64,000 nt of DNA, taken from JAAZNF01 sp964561025 (lineage in GTDB: Bacteria > Myxococcota > B64-G9). The stretch lies in assembly GCA_964561025.1 (NCBI GenBank), contig CAZLNM010000001.1:79581-143580 (forward strand), written 5' to 3'. Of this stretch, positions 62,082-64,000 are shown piece by piece (position 1 is the stretch's first letter; each line of letters begins with the position of its first letter). The position numbers and the translations under genes were made by a program. Below the pieces are notes generated by a model. It was not told where the DNA came from, made no database searches, and worked only from the letters and a program-made list of their open reading frames with translations.

Positions 62082-63800
62082 TCAGGGGACCGGCCCGGCC
62101 CGCGCCGCCAGGGCCAGCACGGCCCGGTAGCGCTCGCGCCAGACCGCCTCCAGGGGGCTCTCGCCAAAGCGGCACAGTGCGGGCTTCTGGCGGCAGTATT
62201 CGCCGTCCGTGAGCCGGTCCAGCACCCAGTGCATGACATCGAAGTGGCGCAGCCAGGGCCGGGGCACGATGCGGCCCGCGTCCAGCGCGAGCAGGAAGGT
62301 GAGGTGGTGCCGGTCGGACGAATCGCGCCGGGCCAGCTCGTTTTGCTCCAGGTAGCCGAGCCGCCGGTAGTCGGCCTCGCCTTCCGGCAGCGGCGGCAGG
62401 TGGTCGCCGACCACCACGATGAGCGCCGTGGGATCGACCTCGAGAAGCTTTTTCAGGTACTCGTGTAGCGCCCGGGTGCGGTAGCGCATCTGGCTGGCGA
62501 TGCGCTGCACCTCCTCGAACGGCGGTTCCACTCGAACCACCTCCGGGAAGCGCCGGGGGTCCAGGGAGAAGGGCCAGTGCCCGTACAGCGTCAGCACGTA
62601 GTTGAGATAGGGCTGGCCGGACGCCACCAGGCCGCGCACCATCTCCAGGTTCTGGGTGAAGAGGTCGGCGTCGAACAGGTTGACGTCATCCGCGTCGAGC
62701 CGGATGGAGGGCGCCCCCGGGGCGGCGAAACGGTCGCCGAAGATGCGCTCTGTAAAACCCAGCCCGGGGTAGGCCCGGCGCGAGTTGGCGTACACCGGAC
62801 CGCCGGGGAAGGTGAGCACCGTCCGGTACCCCGCCCGGCGCAGCAGGTTGGGCAGGCACGGGGCCGGCGCGCCGCCGAAGGCCAGGAACTCGATGCCGTA
62901 GAGGCGCAGCGACGGCACCCCGCACAGAAGCTCATACTCCGCCCGGGCGGTCTCGCCGCCAAAGCACGGGGAGCGGGACAGCCCGGCCTGGTCGCGGACC
63001 CAATCATCGAACTCCTCGTCGAGCGGCGGCCGGTCGAAGCGCGCTCGCGAAAGCTCGCGCGTGTCCAGGAAGCTCTCCAGGACGACAAGGTGCACGTTGC
63101 GCGGCCGTATCTTGGCGAGCAGCCCATCGTCGATCCGCATGCCGGTCTCTTCCAGTGTCGGCGCCCGGTCCAGCTCCTCGAGGAAGGCGAGCCGCCGCGC
63201 ATCGCGCATGAACACCGTGTACAACCGTCCCCAGTGCTCCGCGGTGAGCCGGTCCGACCACTCCTCGTCGGGGGTCAGCGCGTTCATGGTCTCGTAGCTC
63301 ACTCCGGGAAAGCCGAAGATCAGCGAAAGCCACCCGACAAGCAGCAGCGGCGCCGGCAGGGAGCGCCAGCGGAGCGCGCGGCCCTTCCAGTCGACACACA
63401 GCAGCCACAGCGCGGGCGGCAGCGCGAGCGTGAGGTAGGCCAGGCCGAGGAGCAGCGGCGAGAGGCTGCGGAAGAGATCCGGCAGCACCGCGAAGTCGAA
63501 GAAGCACAGCACCGTCCCCAGCAACCCCAGGGCGATGTCGTGCACCAGGTACATCCACAAGAGCGGAAGCGCCGCCGCCGGCCCGCGCAGGACGTTTTTT
63601 CTGAGCGGGGCCTGCAACGCGGCGTACAGCATCACAAGCAGCGGAAGCTCGGTGAGCGTCTGGGTCCACTCGAAGGCGAGGGAGAAGGCGCTGGAGAAGA
63701 GCACGTAGGCGAACCAACCCAGGACGAAGATCCCGTAGCGCAGCAATATGCTGCGCCATCGCATGTCCTGCCACAAGCGTGCCGCCCAGGCCAAGCGCAC
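62082..63800 (-). CDS. Membrane sulfatase/phosphoethanolamine- or phosphoglycerol-transferase-like protein
   Basis: 572 residues from the GTG at 63800, which follows GGAGGAGACAAG; two ATGs upstream in frame lack such a site. Five membrane helices occupy about 14-185. The periplasmic alkaline-phosphatase-fold domain starts RNVHLVVLESFLDT, continues with FGGETARAEYELLCG (the Thr of GGETA is the expected nucleophile position, as in LtaS-type enzymes), SGQPYLNYVLTLYGHWPF and TALIVVVGDHLPPLPEGE (metal-binding Asp-His). This is the LTA-synthase/OpgB type layout, likely transferring phosphoglycerol or a phospho-group onto an envelope glycan; substrate unknown. Confidence 0.85.
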   Translation of the reverse strand: MRLAWAARLWQDMRWRSILLRYGIFVLGWFAYVLFSSAFSLAFEWTQTLTELPLLVMLYAALQAPLRKNVLRGPAAALPLLWMYLVHDIALGLLGTVLCFFDFAVLPDLFRSLSPLLLGLAYLTLALPPALWLLCVDWKGRALRWRSLPAPLLLVGWLSLIFGFPGVSYETMNALTPDEEWSDRLTAEHWGRLYTVFMRDARRLAFLEELDRAPTLEETGMRIDDGLLAKIRPRNVHLVVLESFLDTRELSRARFDRPPLDEEFDDWVRDQAGLSRSPCFGGETARAEYELLCGVPSLRLYGIEFLAFGGAPAPCLPNLLRRAGYRTVLTFPGGPVYANSRRAYPGLGFTERIFGDRFAAPGAPSIRLDADDVNLFDADLFTQNLEMVRGLVASGQPYLNYVLTLYGHWPFSLDPRRFPEVVRVEPPFEEVQRIASQMRYRTRALHEYLKKLLEVDPTALIVVVGDHLPPLPEGEADYRRLGYLEQNELARRDSSDRHHLTFLLALDAGRIVPRPWLRHFDVMHWVLDRLTDGEYCRQKPALCRFGESPLEAVWRERYRAVLALAARAGPVP

Positions 63801-63943
63801 CTTGTCTCCTCCACCGCGCATTGTCGCCGGACGCCGGTCGCGAGGCAAACCAGAAGCAGGTTCGCCAACGGAAGCCACACCGACCGGAGAAAACCTGCTG
63901 ACAAGGAAAAGCCCAGAAATACTGGAAGCCTTCTCTCACGAAG

Positions 63944-63997
63944 AAGAGCATGCTTGCATGCTCTTCATAGTTGCAGATCCGGCCGAAGCTCGGCTGC
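63944..63997 (-). repeat. Dispersed repeat, copy 2
   Basis: Opposite orientation to the copy at 48527-48580. The palindromic core is longer here: 11-base arms GAAGAGCATGC and GCATGCTCTTC with centre TT (63943-63966). The rest of the element may continue past the window end. It lies upstream of the sulfatase-family gene. Confidence 0.78.
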
Positions 63998-64000
63998 TGT

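Overview
The window is about two thirds G+C and densely coded, with gene content typical of the Myxococcota/deltaproteobacterial lineage: near-exact MglA and MglB homologues, an AgmX/PglI C-terminal protein beside ExbB and two ExbD proteins, large periplasmic TPR proteins, a DUF4388-DnaJ protein, Cys-rich surface proteins and a sigma54 activator. The standard rplU-rpmA-obg block suggests chromosome. I see no insertion sequence, integrase, phage gene, CRISPR array, tRNA or rRNA.

Layout. 1-4928 (minus): a DUF58/VWA cluster whose last gene runs off the left edge. 4995-5924 (minus): exported MsrB-MsrA fusion. 6035-7278 (plus): a B3/4-domain protein start/stop-coupled to a PycTM-like membrane protein. 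7242-9729 (minus): SRAP protein, isoprenylcysteine-methyltransferase-like membrane protein and lone receiver protein. 9853-11592 (minus): sigma54 activator with a degenerate arsenate-reductase-like N-terminus. 11736-14596 (plus): mtnA, rplU, rpmA, terminator, obgE. 14840-18418 (minus): an outer-envelope polysaccharide export operon ending in a SIS-domain protein. 18541-22356 (minus): very large secreted beta-propeller/tandem-repeat protein. 22427-37429 (minus): a 15-kb cluster with mglB and mglA at the promoter end, then periplasmic TPR proteins, a TPR lipoprotein, an ExbB-ExbD-ExbD motor, an FHA-like/AgmX protein, a coiled-coil protein and a cyclic-nucleotide-binding protein. 37913-41887 (plus): caspase-like domain on an outer-membrane barrel, Cys-rich lipoprotein, ECF sigma, anti-sigma. 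41889-42788 (minus): UbiA prenyltransferase. 42920-48329 (plus): M23 peptidase, GH3 hexosaminidase, DUF4388-DnaJ-TPR protein, small lipoprotein. 48330-48682: structured non-coding element. 48683-49227 (minus): PilZ protein and rpoZ. 49319-53903 (minus): GldA/F/G-like ABC system with a DUF4340 protein. 53992-59439 (minus): Fur-family regulator, porin and a molybdate/tungstate-type ABC importer with two different binding proteins. 59546-61963 (plus): GH31 lipoprotein. 62082-63800 (minus): membrane sulfatase-family protein. A second copy of the structured repeat lies at the right edge.

The most notable system is 22427-37429. In Myxococcus the polarity switch MglA/MglB, the AglRQS proton-channel motor and the Glt envelope complex are encoded at separate loci; here all three kinds of component sit on one strand in one block, suggesting a compact Agl-Glt-like envelope machine. 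The second is the four-gene unit 37913-41887, which couples a caspase-barrel surface protein to its own ECF sigma/anti-sigma pair. Several promoters place the expected transcription start at or within a few bases of the start codon, suggesting leaderless mRNAs. All functional statements are from reading translated sequence by eye; no database search was run.
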